A stretch of DNA of 32,661 nt from RUG12783 sp946409545. GTDB lineage: Bacteria > Bacillota_I > Bacilli_A > RF39 > UBA660. Where the stretch lies: positions 1-32,661 of the forward strand of contig CAMJWT010000019.1 of assembly GCA_946409545.1 (NCBI GenBank). The letters run 5' to 3'. Shown here piece by piece: positions 1 through 7,390 of the stretch (positions are counted from its first letter, which is position 1; every line of letters starts with the position of its first letter). The translations under genes were made by a program, and so were the position numbers. The notes below the pieces were generated by a model that was not told the DNA's origin, ran no database searches, and saw nothing but the letters and a program-made list of their open reading frames with translations.

Positions 1-50
1 AAGGTCATAGACAACCATATACACAAGTTAAAATTAATAAGATTGGTTAA
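1..50 (+). CDS. rplU: 50S ribosomal protein L21, C-terminal end (partial)
   Basis: Only the last codons are inside the window. Reading from base 3 gives GHRQPYTQVKINKIG followed by TAA at 48-50, which matches the conserved basic GHRQPYT..KI end of bacterial L21. L21 is a 23S rRNA-binding protein of the large subunit. Its place directly before prp and rpmA is the standard Bacillota order, and only two bases separate its stop from the next ATG. The 5' part and the operon promoter lie outside the window. Confidence 0.9.
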   Translation, partial: GHRQPYTQVKINKIG

Positions 51-52
51 TT

Positions 53-370
53 ATGATTAAAGTTTATTTATCAAAAGATAAAGTAAAGATTTCGGGACAT
101 AGTGATTATGCCCAAAAAGGTTATGATATTGTATGTAGTTCAGCATCAAGTATTTTTATAACAACTGTAAACGCTATTCTTAAATTTGATAAAGAAAGCA
201 TTAGTTATAAAAATTATGTTGATAAGAAAAATGATGAAAATGACTATTCATTATTAGAAATTAAAAAACATGATGAAATAGTTGATACGTTGATTCAAAA
301 TATGATTGAACTATTTGATGAATTAAAAATACAATATCCTAAAGAAATTAATATTATAAAGGAGATGTAG
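53..370 (+). CDS. prp: Ribosomal-processing cysteine protease Prp
   Basis: A 105-residue protein of the Prp (formerly DUF464/YsxB) family. Known members remove the N-terminal extension of ribosomal protein L27 in Bacillota, a step needed for ribosome assembly. Visible here are the catalytic pair of the family: His16 in GHSDY and Cys28 in DIVCSSASS, followed by the usual helix TTVNAI. The gene sits between rplU and rpmA, two bases after the L21 stop and two bases before the L27 start, so the three are almost certainly co-transcribed and translationally coupled. Its substrate site is present in the next gene. Length is typical for the family. Confidence 0.93.
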   Translation: MIKVYLSKDKVKISGHSDYAQKGYDIVCSSASSIFITTVNAILKFDKESISYKNYVDKKNDENDYSLLEIKKHDEIVDTLIQNMIELFDELKIQYPKEINIIKEM

Positions 371-372
371 TT

Positions 373-654
373 ATGAGATTAGAGTTAAATATTCAATTAT
401 TTGCCCATAAAAAAGGTCAAAGTTCTAGTTCTAACGGACGTGATTCTGCAGGTCGTAGATTAGGTGCTAAAGCTGCTGATGGTGAATTTGTTTCAGCTGG
501 TAGCATTATTTATCGTCAAAGAGGAACTAAGATTCATCCTGGATTAAATGTTGGTATGGGAAGTGATGATACTTTATTTGCAAAAGTATCTGGAACTGTT
601 AAATACGAACGTATGGGAAAAGATAAGAAAAAAGCAAGTGTCTATACTAAATAG
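373..654 (+). CDS. rpmA: 50S ribosomal protein L27 with cleavable N-terminal extension
   Basis: A 93-residue L27, the large-subunit protein whose N-terminus reaches toward the peptidyl-transferase centre. The body motifs are clear: HKKGQSSSSNGRDS, RRLGAKAADGE, GSIIYRQRGTKIHPG and a C-terminal VKYER. The first residues, MRLELNIQLFA, are the Bacillota-type extension that Prp cuts between LFA and HKKG, leaving the mature N-terminus. AAGGAG lies a few bases upstream of the ATG. A terminator overlaps the stop codon, so the operon ends here. The gene obg, which often follows, is not in this position. Confidence 0.96.
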   Translation: MRLELNIQLFAHKKGQSSSSNGRDSAGRRLGAKAADGEFVSAGSIIYRQRGTKIHPGLNVGMGSDDTLFAKVSGTVKYERMGKDKKKASVYTK

Positions 655-667
655 ATACTTTTTTTTT
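636..667 (+). terminator. Intrinsic terminator of the rplU-prp-rpmA operon
   Basis: Stem AAGTGTCTA (636-644) pairs with TAGATACTT (652-660), including one G-U pair, and runs into an uninterrupted T tract to 667. The right arm contains the rpmA stop codon. Confidence 0.8.
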
Positions 668-693
668 GACATTAATTGTGCTATTATTAAAAT
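666..693 (+). promoter_or_regulatory. Probable promoter for the DUF1292-like gene
   Basis: TTGACA (666-671) is a perfect -35, with TAAAAT (688-693) 16 bases downstream. An alternative -10 with an extended TG is TGcTATTAT (679-687), but its -35 would fall in the T tract. The first option places the start of transcription very close to the ribosome-binding site, so which -10 is used is uncertain. Confidence 0.5.
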
Positions 694-704
694 AGGAGTG
701 TGAT

Positions 705-971
705 ATGGAAGATACATTTGTAACAAGAAACTCTTTAGGCTTAGAAGTTAGATGCAGAGTCTTAGGAACTTTTGAACTTGAAGGAGATAATAGAAAGTTT
801 ATTGCATATACTGATTATAAATATAATAAAGATTTGAAATATAATGTTTATTTTTCAGAATTAGTATCTGAAGATGGTGAGAATATTAAAATTGCTGATA
901 TAGAAGAACCAGAGATACTTAAAGCTATTACAGAAATGTATAATGAGGGAGTAGGTGGTAAAAATGACTGA
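705..971 (+). CDS. DUF1292 family protein (YrzB-like)
   Basis: An 88-residue acidic protein resembling the DUF1292 family that is widespread in Bacillota. It starts with a charged strand, followed by the family-like sequences LGTFELEGDNRKFIAYTD and VYFSELVSEDGENIKIADI, then a short C-terminal helix. Members have no established function; in many genomes they lie near RNA-processing or ribosome-linked genes. AGGAGTG precedes the ATG at 705. The last codons overlap the start region of the next gene (ATG 964 lies inside it), which suggests translational coupling. Family assignment is from remembered pattern and length, so it is fairly but not fully certain. Confidence 0.7.
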   Translation: MEDTFVTRNSLGLEVRCRVLGTFELEGDNRKFIAYTDYKYNKDLKYNVYFSELVSEDGENIKIADIEEPEILKAITEMYNEGVGGKND

Positions 972-1635
972 TGCTCAAGTAGTTGCAACAATGTCTAGTT
1001 ATTGCCTTGAATATCAACAATATTTTAATTACGCTAATCAAAGAGCCTTTAATTATCGTGATCGTGTATATTATTGTGGTCTTGCTATTGCAACCCTTCA
1101 AAATATTAGAGATTTAGCTAATGCCTATCCAGGTCCTGTTGCTACAATGCCAGCAACAATGATTCCTAATTATAGTAATGCTGCTTTTAATAATTTAATT
1201 AGATTACAATCAAGAATATATCATGATCAATTAATTGAATTAAGAAGAGATATTCGTAATGGAACATATCGTTTGGGTGATGAAATGGCTGTTAAAAGTG
1301 AAAGAGCTCGTGCTGCAGGAGCCGTTATTAGTACAAGTACTGATCCAAGTATTATTCAAGAAGCAAGAAGAGAAAGAAACAGTGCTCGTTTATCAATGGT
1401 AGGAACAGCTATAAAATACCCTCTTCATGGTGTTGCAAGAATTATTCAAGGGGTATCAAGACTAGTAGGAAATGTTTTAACTCTACCAGCACATATTATT
1501 ACATATCCTATGCATATGATTATTAATCCTAATCGTGAATATAATGGTCATGTTGTCCAAGAAATGGGCGATCAAATTGGAAATCTAATATCAACAGGCG
1601 TTCGTCTTATTGATAATGGAATTATGAGATTATAG
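964..1635 (+). CDS. Uncharacterised arginine-rich, lysine-poor protein
   Basis: A 223-residue protein I do not recognise. ATG 964 is preferred over GTG 955 because AGGTGG (953-958) sits at good distance from 964 and overlaps the GTG. The N-terminal half is rich in Tyr, Asn and Ala (YCLEYQQYFNYANQRAF) and looks helical; the middle has a charged helix (EARRERNSAR). The last third holds amphipathic or weakly hydrophobic stretches (VARIIQGVSRLVGNVLTLPAHIITYPM) that could touch a membrane without being clear transmembrane helices. It contains 21 arginines but only two lysines, the reverse of its neighbours. It is co-transcribed with the DUF1292-like gene and closed by its own terminator. It could be a small structural or nucleic-acid/membrane-associated protein; no function is assigned. 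Confidence 0.75.
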   Translation: MTDAQVVATMSSYCLEYQQYFNYANQRAFNYRDRVYYCGLAIATLQNIRDLANAYPGPVATMPATMIPNYSNAAFNNLIRLQSRIYHDQLIELRRDIRNGTYRLGDEMAVKSERARAAGAVISTSTDPSIIQEARRERNSARLSMVGTAIKYPLHGVARIIQGVSRLVGNVLTLPAHIITYPMHMIINPNREYNGHVVQEMGDQIGNLISTGVRLIDNGIMRL

Positions 1636-1658
1636 TGTGAGAAATCACACTTTTTTTT
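1634..1658 (+). terminator. Intrinsic terminator
   Basis: Perfect stem AGTGTGA (1634-1640), loop GAAA, TCACACT (1645-1651), followed by eight T. It begins inside the stop codon of the upstream gene. Confidence 0.88.
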
Positions 1659-1698
1659 GTCTATTTATTGTATTATTATTTAATAAAAAAGATTAAAT

Positions 1699-1707
1699 TG
1701 TTATAAT
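1699..1707 (+). promoter_or_regulatory. Extended -10 promoter for mutS
   Basis: TGtTATAAT is a perfect extended -10. The -35 region at the right distance (1679-1684, TTTAAT) is weak, as is common for extended -10 promoters. AGGTG lies just before the mutS ATG. Confidence 0.6.
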
Positions 1708-1731
1708 AATTACTATAACTCGAGGTGAAGA

Positions 1732-4281
1732 ATGAGAATAGATGAAGTTGATAAAACAAAAGTATCACCAATGATGCTTCATTATATTGAAATCAAGAAA
1801 AAATACCCAGATACCATTGTTTTTTATCGATTAGGTGATTTCTATGAAATGTTCTTTGAAGATGCTGTTCTTGTATCACATGAACTTGAATTAACGCTTA
1901 CAGGCCGTAATGCAGGTCTTGAAGAGCGTGTTCCTATGTGTGGAATACCATATCATGCATATCAAGCCTATGTAGAGAAGTTAGTTAATAAAGGTTATAA
2001 AGTAGCAATTTGTGAACAACTAGAAGATCCTAAAGAAGCTAAAGGTATTGTTGATCGTGATGTTATTCAAGTTATTACTAAAGGAACGATTCTTGATAAC
2101 TTATTAAATGAAAAAGATAATAACTTCCTTGCTAGTATTTATGATTATGGATACTCTTATTCTTTAACTTACGCTGATATCTCAACAGGAGAAATATACT
2201 CCGTAATTGTTGATAAAGAAAATGATTTATATCGTGAAATAGTTAACAAAGGTATAAATGAAGTAATCGCTAATGATAAGATTGATCGTAATATTTTATA
2301 TACGTTAAAGAATGATTATCATATTAGTATAACGATTACTAATGATTTATCAGATGAATATAGTTATGTTTATGAAGATATTAATGATATAAGACTTATT
2401 AATGGTATTAAACATTTAATTAGTTATATTGTATCTACTAAGAAAAGCAGTTTAAGTCATTTAAAGAAAGTTAGTTGTATTAATGAAGAAGATTATTTAC
2501 AATTTGATATTCATACGCAAAAGAATCTAGAATTAACAGAAACTATCCGTGATAATAATCGTCAATATTCTCTATTATGGTTACTTGATAAAACAAAAAC
2601 CGCGATGGGTAGTAGATTTTTAAAGCAAAATATTGAATCACCTCTTCGTAATAAAGAAGAGATTGAAAGACGTTATGATATTATTTCAAAATTATTAACG
2701 GAATTTATTTATAAAGAAGATTTAATAAAACTTCTTGATGAAGTATATGATTTAGAACGACTTGCAGGTAGAATTAGTTATGGTAATGCTAATGCTCGTG
2801 ATATGTTACAATTACTAAGAAGTTTGAAAGTTCTTCCTAATATTCGAAGTATCTTAAGCGCCATTAATTATGATCGTGATTTTGATCCACTAGAAGAATT
2901 ATGTAATTTACTAGAATCTAGTATTAATGATAATCCACCAATTACGTTACATGAAGGTGGTTTAATTAAAGATGGTTATAATAGTGAACTTGATGAATTA
3001 AAAAGTGTAAGAAAGAATAGTAAAGATTTTATATTACAAATAGAAGCTAGTGAAAAAGAGCGAACTGGTATTAAGAATTTAAAAGTAGGTTACAATAAAG
3101 TCTTTGGTTACTATATTGAAGTTAGTAAAGGGAATATCCCTTTAATTCAAGATTCTTGGGGTTATATAAGAAAACAAACATTAACAACAGGTGAACGTTA
3201 TATAACCGAAGAACTTAAAGAAAAAGAACAAATTATTTTAGGAGCTGAAGAAAAGATTATTAACTTAGAATATAACTTATTTATGGAAATAAGAGATAAA
3301 GTTAAAGAAAAAATACCAACTCTTCAAGAAGTAAGTAAAGTAATCTCTGAACTTGATATGTTAATATCATTCTCAGTTGTATCTGAAGAAAATAATTATA
3401 CAAGACCAACAATTACTGATGAACGTGTGATTAGAATTATTGATTCAAGACATCCTGTTGTTGAAAAAGTTAATAAATCAGATTATGTTCCTAATGATAT
3501 TATTATGGATAAGAATACAGATATATTATTAATAACAGGTCCTAATATGGCTGGTAAAAGTACATATATGAGACAACTTGCAATAATTGTTATTATGGCT
3601 CAAATCGGTTGTTTTGTTCCTAGTAAAAGTTGTAGTATTCCTTTATTTGATAAAATCTTTACAAGAATTGGTGCTAGTGATGACTTAGTAAGTGGTGAAA
3701 GTACTTTCATGGTTGAAATGAAAGAAGCCAATCGAGCTCTTACTGATGGTACTGTTAATAGTCTAATTTTATTTGATGAATTAGGTCGTGGTACTGCAAC
3801 TTATGATGGTATGAGTCTTGCTGAAGCCATCCTTGAATATATTCATAATAACATTCATGCTAAGACATTGTTCTCAACTCATTATCATGAACTTACTAAA
3901 ATGACTCAGAATTTAAAGAAAGTTAAAAATGTTCATGTATCTGCTTCTGAAGATAATGGTAATATTACTTTTCTTCATAAAGTTGTTAATGGTTCTATTG
4001 ATAAAAGTTATGGTATTAATGTCGCTAGTCTTGCGCATTTACCTCGTGAAGTTATTGATCGAGCTAATGAAATTTTAAATATTTATGAGAATCAAAAAGA
4101 TTCCAAAAAGAATTCTAAATTTCAACAAACTTCATTTGATTTTATTGAAGAAAAAGAGGATAATAGTAATAGAATAGAGGAAGAGTTAAAAAGTATTGAT
4201 CCTCTTAATATGACACCTATTGATGCATTAAACAAATTATATGAACTCGTAAATGAAGTAAAGGAGAATAATAATGGATAA
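1732..4281 (+). CDS. mutS: DNA mismatch repair protein MutS
   Basis: An 849-residue MutS1, the ATPase clamp that recognises mispaired bases. The N-terminal mismatch-reading wedge is present: GDFYEMF near residue 38 carries the Phe-X-Glu motif. Connector, lever (core) and clamp domains follow in normal order. The C-terminal ABC-type ATPase has a Walker A (TGPNMAGKST, about 602-611), a signature region (GESTFMVEMKEA), a Walker B (LILFDELGRGT, about 678-688) and the STHYHEL switch. Near the C-terminus, QQTSFDF resembles a sliding-clamp-binding peptide. The expected partner mutL does not follow; a mechanosensitive channel gene overlaps the end of mutS by eight bases (ATG 4274). Length is normal. 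Confidence 0.97.
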   Translation: MRIDEVDKTKVSPMMLHYIEIKKKYPDTIVFYRLGDFYEMFFEDAVLVSHELELTLTGRNAGLEERVPMCGIPYHAYQAYVEKLVNKGYKVAICEQLEDPKEAKGIVDRDVIQVITKGTILDNLLNEKDNNFLASIYDYGYSYSLTYADISTGEIYSVIVDKENDLYREIVNKGINEVIANDKIDRNILYTLKNDYHISITITNDLSDEYSYVYEDINDIRLINGIKHLISYIVSTKKSSLSHLKKVSCINEEDYLQFDIHTQKNLELTETIRDNNRQYSLLWLLDKTKTAMGSRFLKQNIESPLRNKEEIERRYDIISKLLTEFIYKEDLIKLLDEVYDLERLAGRISYGNANARDMLQLLRSLKVLPNIRSILSAINYDRDFDPLEELCNLLESSINDNPPITLHEGGLIKDGYNSELDELKSVRKNSKDFILQIEASEKERTGIKNLKVGYNKVFGYYIEVSKGNIPLIQDSWGYIRKQTLTTGERYITEELKEKEQIILGAEEKIINLEYNLFMEIRDKVKEKIPTLQEVSKVISELDMLISFSVVSEENNYTRPTITDERVIRIIDSRHPVVEKVNKSDYVPNDIIMDKNTDILLITGPNMAGKSTYMRQLAIIVIMAQIGCFVPSKSCSIPLFDKIFTRIGASDDLVSGESTFMVEMKEANRALTDGTVNSLILFDELGRGTATYDGMSLAEAILEYIHNNIHAKTLFSTHYHELTKMTQNLKKVKNVHVSASEDNGNITFLHKVVNGSIDKSYGINVASLAHLPREVIDRANEILNIYENQKDSKKNSKFQQTSFDFIEEKEDNSNRIEEELKSIDPLNMTPIDALNKLYELVNEVKENNNG

Positions 4282-5083
4282 GATAATAGATAAATTAAGT
4301 GGTATAGGAGTAGATGTAGTCTTAAGATTAGTACAAGCCTTACTTGTATTAATAATTGGACTTAAAGTTGCTAAGTGGATTGTAAATATTTATAAAAGAA
4401 CACCTTTATATAAGAAGTTAGATCCATCTATTGCAACATTTTCAGGGAGTGCTTTAAGATTTATTCTATATACAGTTGTTTTAATTAGTTTTGCTGGTCT
4501 TATTGGGTTTCCATTAACATCCATTATAACAATTCTTGCTAGTGCAGGGCTTGCTGTTGGTATGGCTCTACAAGGTGGTTTATCTAATATTGCGGGTGGT
4601 ATTATCATTTTATTCTATAAACCATTCGCTGTAGGTGATTATATTGATACACATACAGATCAAGGAACTGTAAAGAGTATATCTTTATTCTATACAACGA
4701 TTGCAACACCTGATAATAAAATAATTTCTATTCCTAATGGTAATCTTGCTAATTCACCAACAGTTAATTTCTCTCGTGAACAAAAGAGAAGATTAGATAT
4801 TAATATTGGTGTTAGCTATACTAATAAAATCGATGATGTCAAGAAAGTGTTAAATAATGTTATTGAAAAGAATAATAAAAATATTATTGATGATGAACCA
4901 GTATTTGTAGGTATAACTGATTATCAAGATAGTTCAATAACATATACAATTCGTGTTTGGGTAAAACCAAGTGAATTTTTAAATACTAAAACCCAATTAT
5001 TAGAACAAATTAAATTGGAATTTGATAAAAATAATATCTTTATTCCATATCCACAAATGGATGTACACATGATAAAAGACTAG
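4274..5083 (+). CDS. Small-conductance mechanosensitive channel, MscS family
   Basis: A 269-residue membrane protein of the MscS family, which opens under membrane tension to release solutes during osmotic downshift. Three N-terminal hydrophobic helices are seen (about 14-35, 58-80, 85-115). The third has the Gly/Ala-rich pore pattern ILASAGLAVGMALQGGLSN, followed by the hallmark IILFYKPFAVGDYI and then the beta domain with VKSISLFYTTIATPDNKIISIPNG. A C-terminal alpha/beta domain ends in IPYPQMDVH, typical of the family. The start overlaps the mutS stop, with AAGGAG just upstream (4260-4265), so translation is likely coupled. The shared operon with mutS has no obvious functional logic. Confidence 0.95.
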   Translation: MDKIIDKLSGIGVDVVLRLVQALLVLIIGLKVAKWIVNIYKRTPLYKKLDPSIATFSGSALRFILYTVVLISFAGLIGFPLTSIITILASAGLAVGMALQGGLSNIAGGIIILFYKPFAVGDYIDTHTDQGTVKSISLFYTTIATPDNKIISIPNGNLANSPTVNFSREQKRRLDINIGVSYTNKIDDVKKVLNNVIEKNNKNIIDDEPVFVGITDYQDSSITYTIRVWVKPSEFLNTKTQLLEQIKLEFDKNNIFIPYPQMDVHMIKD

Positions 5084-5096
5084 TAATAGTCTTTTT
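5074..5096 (+). terminator. Intrinsic terminator of the mutS-mscS unit
   Basis: A nine-base-pair stem AAAAGACTA / TAGTCTTTT with loop GTAA, then a short T run. It overlaps the stop codon. Confidence 0.8.
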
Positions 5097-5098
5097 AA

Positions 5099-5127
5099 TT
5101 GAAATAATAATTTTTGTATGATATCAT
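5099..5127 (+). promoter_or_regulatory. Promoter of the Ig-like surface protein gene
   Basis: TTGAAA (5099-5104), 17-base spacer, and TATCAT (5122-5127) with an upstream TGa extension. It sits just after the previous terminator and about 25 bases before the AGGGTGAT ribosome-binding site. This also argues that the gene starts at 5153 and not at the in-frame TTG at 5114. Confidence 0.75.
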
Positions 5128-5152
5128 TTATATAGAGAATAGGGTGATATCA

Positions 5153-6406
5153 ATGTATTCTGACGAAGATGAAGAAAGAGCAATCTATAGTAAAAAAGAA
5201 GAAAAGAAATCTGAACCCAAAAAAGGTAAAAAAGAAGAAAAAAAGCCTGAAAAAGAAGAAGGTTTCTATGATGACTTTTATGATTATATGAGTACCAATT
5301 CCTATGATGATGATGGTGATATAGATGATGAACCAGATTTAGAACTTGAAGCTAAGAAAAGAAAAAGAGCTCATTTCGCTGTTATAGGTCTTTTGGTTAT
5401 TATATTAATATTCTTAATTCTTTTAGTAACACGTAGTTGCGATCATAAAATAATCGTTGAAGATAAAAAAGAAGAATTAGTTATTAAAACGGAAAAAATT
5501 GAGTTGTATGTTGGTGAAGAAAAAGCTATTGATTATCGAACACTTAATTTCAAAAATGATCCAGAATTAACGTTTACAAGTATGGATCCAAGTGTTGCTG
5601 AAGTAAGTACTGAAGGAAAGGTTAAAGGTCTTAAGAAAGGTGAAACGGAAGTTGTTATAACATATTTTGTTGACGAAGTATCTTATGAAAAGAAATGTAC
5701 AGTTAAAGTAATGGAAAAAGATAAACCTGTTAATCCTCCTAAACCTACACCAGATCCACCAAAACCAACTGATAAAACCCCACCAACACTTACAGTTAAC
5801 ATTACAAATGCTAAAGATAATACATGGGTAAATCATGATGTAACAATTAAAGTATCTGCTAAAGATGATAGTAAAGTAACTATTAAATATGCACTTGATT
5901 GTACTAATAATTGTACATATAACAATGTAAGTAATGGTCAAATAACAATAACTAAGAGTGGAACAACAATTGTAAGTATTCAAGCTATTGATGCTAATAA
6001 CAATAAGAGTAGTAAAAATGTAACAATTAAGATTGATAAAGAAAAGCCTACATGTAGTATGAATGTTTCCGAACAAGGTATAATTACTGCTACTGTTCAT
6101 GATAATGGTGATCTTGTTTACTTCGGATGGAATAGTGGCTATACGGGAACAACTACGAAAACAAGAGATGCTCATGCGGGAACATATAAATATTATGTTA
6201 AAGATGCAGTTGGAAATACAAATATGTGTACTATAACTGTTAAGTCAAAAACGCAATATCGTTCTAAAGAGTGTGCTCAAGAACATCGTAATACTTCAAA
6301 GAAGAGATGTAATTGGGGAAGTGAACAATTTGGTGCATGGCAAGATACTCCAATTTCTGGTAGCACATATGTATTAGTTGAAACAAGGACAATTTTCTAT
6401 AAATAG
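5153..6406 (+). CDS. Membrane-anchored surface protein with bacterial Ig-like domains
   Basis: A 417-residue single-pass protein. Residues 1-72 form a highly charged, probably disordered cytoplasmic tail (Lys/Glu then Asp/Tyr rich). A transmembrane helix follows at about 73-93 (FAVIGLLVIILIFLILLV). Outside come a BIG2-like domain at about 111-187 (IELYVGEEKAIDY, SMDPSVAEVS, GKVKGLKKGETEVVITY), a Pro/Lys linker (188-211) and two further Ig-like segments (about 212-375) with paired cysteines. A C-terminal Cys/Trp module (about 376-417) contains the sequences GAWQDTPISGS and VETRTIFYK. AGGGTGAT precedes ATG 5153. It has its own promoter and terminator. A role in adhesion or wall contact is inferred from domain type; the ligand is unknown. 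Confidence 0.8.
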   Translation: MYSDEDEERAIYSKKEEKKSEPKKGKKEEKKPEKEEGFYDDFYDYMSTNSYDDDGDIDDEPDLELEAKKRKRAHFAVIGLLVIILIFLILLVTRSCDHKIIVEDKKEELVIKTEKIELYVGEEKAIDYRTLNFKNDPELTFTSMDPSVAEVSTEGKVKGLKKGETEVVITYFVDEVSYEKKCTVKVMEKDKPVNPPKPTPDPPKPTDKTPPTLTVNITNAKDNTWVNHDVTIKVSAKDDSKVTIKYALDCTNNCTYNNVSNGQITITKSGTTIVSIQAIDANNNKSSKNVTIKIDKEKPTCSMNVSEQGIITATVHDNGDLVYFGWNSGYTGTTTKTRDAHAGTYKYYVKDAVGNTNMCTITVKSKTQYRSKECAQEHRNTSKKRCNWGSEQFGAWQDTPISGSTYVLVETRTIFYK

Positions 6407-6422
6407 AAATTGTCTTTTTTTT
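6388..6422 (+). terminator. Intrinsic terminator
   Basis: GACAATTTTCTA (6388-6399) pairs with TAGAAATTGTC (6404-6414) with one bulged T, followed by a run of T. The left arm lies in the last codons of the gene. Confidence 0.82.
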
Positions 6423-6436
6423 ACATATATATTTAC

Positions 6437-6465
6437 TTGATTTTTACACTTTTTAATGTTATCAT
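6437..6465 (+). promoter_or_regulatory. Promoter of the five-helix membrane protein gene
   Basis: TTGATT (6437-6442), exactly 17 bases, then TATCAT (6460-6465) with a TGt extension. It is followed by a strong ribosome-binding site, AGGGGGGAT. Confidence 0.72.
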
Positions 6466-6488
6466 AACAAACTTGTAGGGGGGATAAT

Positions 6489-7160
6489 ATGGAAGACTTA
6501 ACATTTTTAGAAAAAATTAATTATTTATGGAATACTTTAATTCAAAGTAAGGAAACAAAATTTATCTTACCAATTATTTCAATAATTGTATTAACGGTAA
6601 TTATATCTTTCTTTTTTAAGAAAAGAACAAAGAGTATTTATTTTACAATTTATTTAGTTATGGTAGCAACATTATTTATTATGTTCTATAATCCTATAAT
6701 AAATATGTTATCAACATTGTTTCAAAAAGTAATTGATTATGTATTATTTCCAAATTTAATGCTTTATTTAATTATTGTTATTGTTGCTAATATTGTTTTA
6801 ATTGCGACAATTTTAAATAATAATTTAAGTAGATTTATTAAAGGTGTTAACGTTATTTTATTTTCCTTTATGCAAGTATTATTATTCTTTATTATTAAGC
6901 ATGTTATAAGTAATAATATTGATATTACAACGAAGTTAACAATGGATTACCCTCAATTATTAGTTTTAGTAGAAACAAGTATCTTTATTTTTGCTTTATG
7001 GTGTTTATTCTTATTAATTATTAAATTAGTTGATGGAATAAAAGATTATCGTGAAGTAAAAGTAATGGAAGTAAATTATAATTTAGATTTAGAAAATGAT
7101 GAAGATGATTTCTCTAATGATGAATTAGTTGAATATGTACCAATAAAGAAAGTTCAATAA
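6489..7160 (+). CDS. Uncharacterised integral membrane protein, about five helices
   Basis: A 223-residue protein I cannot place in a family. Hydrophobic segments lie at about 25-43, 49-70, 83-107, 117-139 and 156-180. The C-terminal ~40 residues are hydrophilic and acidic (NLDLENDEDDFSNDEL), presumably cytoplasmic. No catalytic motif or binding signature is visible. A very strong Shine-Dalgarno (AGGGGGG, 6477-6483) precedes the ATG. The gene is monocistronic, with its own promoter and terminator, between a surface protein and glmS. It could be an envelope or division accessory protein. Confidence 0.8.
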   Translation: MEDLTFLEKINYLWNTLIQSKETKFILPIISIIVLTVIISFFFKKRTKSIYFTIYLVMVATLFIMFYNPIINMLSTLFQKVIDYVLFPNLMLYLIIVIVANIVLIATILNNNLSRFIKGVNVILFSFMQVLLFFIIKHVISNNIDITTKLTMDYPQLLVLVETSIFIFALWCLFLLIIKLVDGIKDYREVKVMEVNYNLDLENDEDDFSNDELVEYVPIKKVQ

Positions 7161-7173
7161 CTTTCTTTTTTTT
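7146..7173 (+). terminator. Intrinsic terminator
   Basis: AAGAAAGTT (7146-7154), loop CAAT, AACTTTCTT (7159-7167), then a T run. It overlaps the end of the membrane protein gene. Confidence 0.85.
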
Positions 7174-7183
7174 ACAATAAAAT

Positions 7184-7212
7184 TTGTCTTTTAAATTTTT
7201 TTTTGTTATTAT
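7184..7212 (+). promoter_or_regulatory. Promoter of the glmS transcript
   Basis: TTGTCT (7184-7189), a 17-base spacer, and TATTAT (7207-7212) with a TGt extension. It would start a leader of about 170 bases containing the ribozyme. Confidence 0.65.
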
Positions 7213-7254
7213 TAATTTAAAGTTATTTAAAGTACTGGAGGAAACTTAATAATT

Positions 7255-7378
7255 AGCGCCTGGCCTATATAGGTGACGAGGATTAGTACTATCGAAAGAT
7301 TCGGCGGATGTACTAACGGGGTAACTCGATAGATATACTTAGAAAAAATAAAATTAAAATTATAACAATAAGTATATG
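7255..7378 (+). ncRNA. glmS ribozyme (glucosamine-6-phosphate-activated self-cleaving riboswitch)
   Basis: The invariant core is easily read: AGCGCC at 7255-7260 with the cleavage position expected between A7255 and G7256; TGACGAGG (7274-7281); ATCGAaAGATTCGGCGGATG (7291-7310); and ACGGGG (7316-7321). A P3-type stem pairs TTAGTAC (7283-7289) with GTACTAA (7310-7316). The P1 element is very short, formed by the self-complementary CCTATATAGG (7264-7273). A distal P4-like stem pairs ATATACTTA (7333-7341) with TAAGTATAT (7369-7377) and ends just before the ribosome-binding site AAGGAG. In known members, glucosamine-6-phosphate acts as cofactor for cleavage, after which the glmS mRNA is degraded. 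Its position directly before glmS fits. Confidence 0.95.
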
Positions 7379-7390
7379 TAAGGAGATTTA

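Noticed and set aside
955..963. GTG 955 as the start of the arginine-rich protein
   Set aside because: The GTG is part of the AGGTGG site that best serves ATG 964.
5567..6175. 202-codon open frame on the minus strand
   Set aside because: It lies fully inside the Ig-like surface protein gene, has low-complexity Ile/Phe/Cys composition and no start signals. It is a by-product of A+T-rich codon use.
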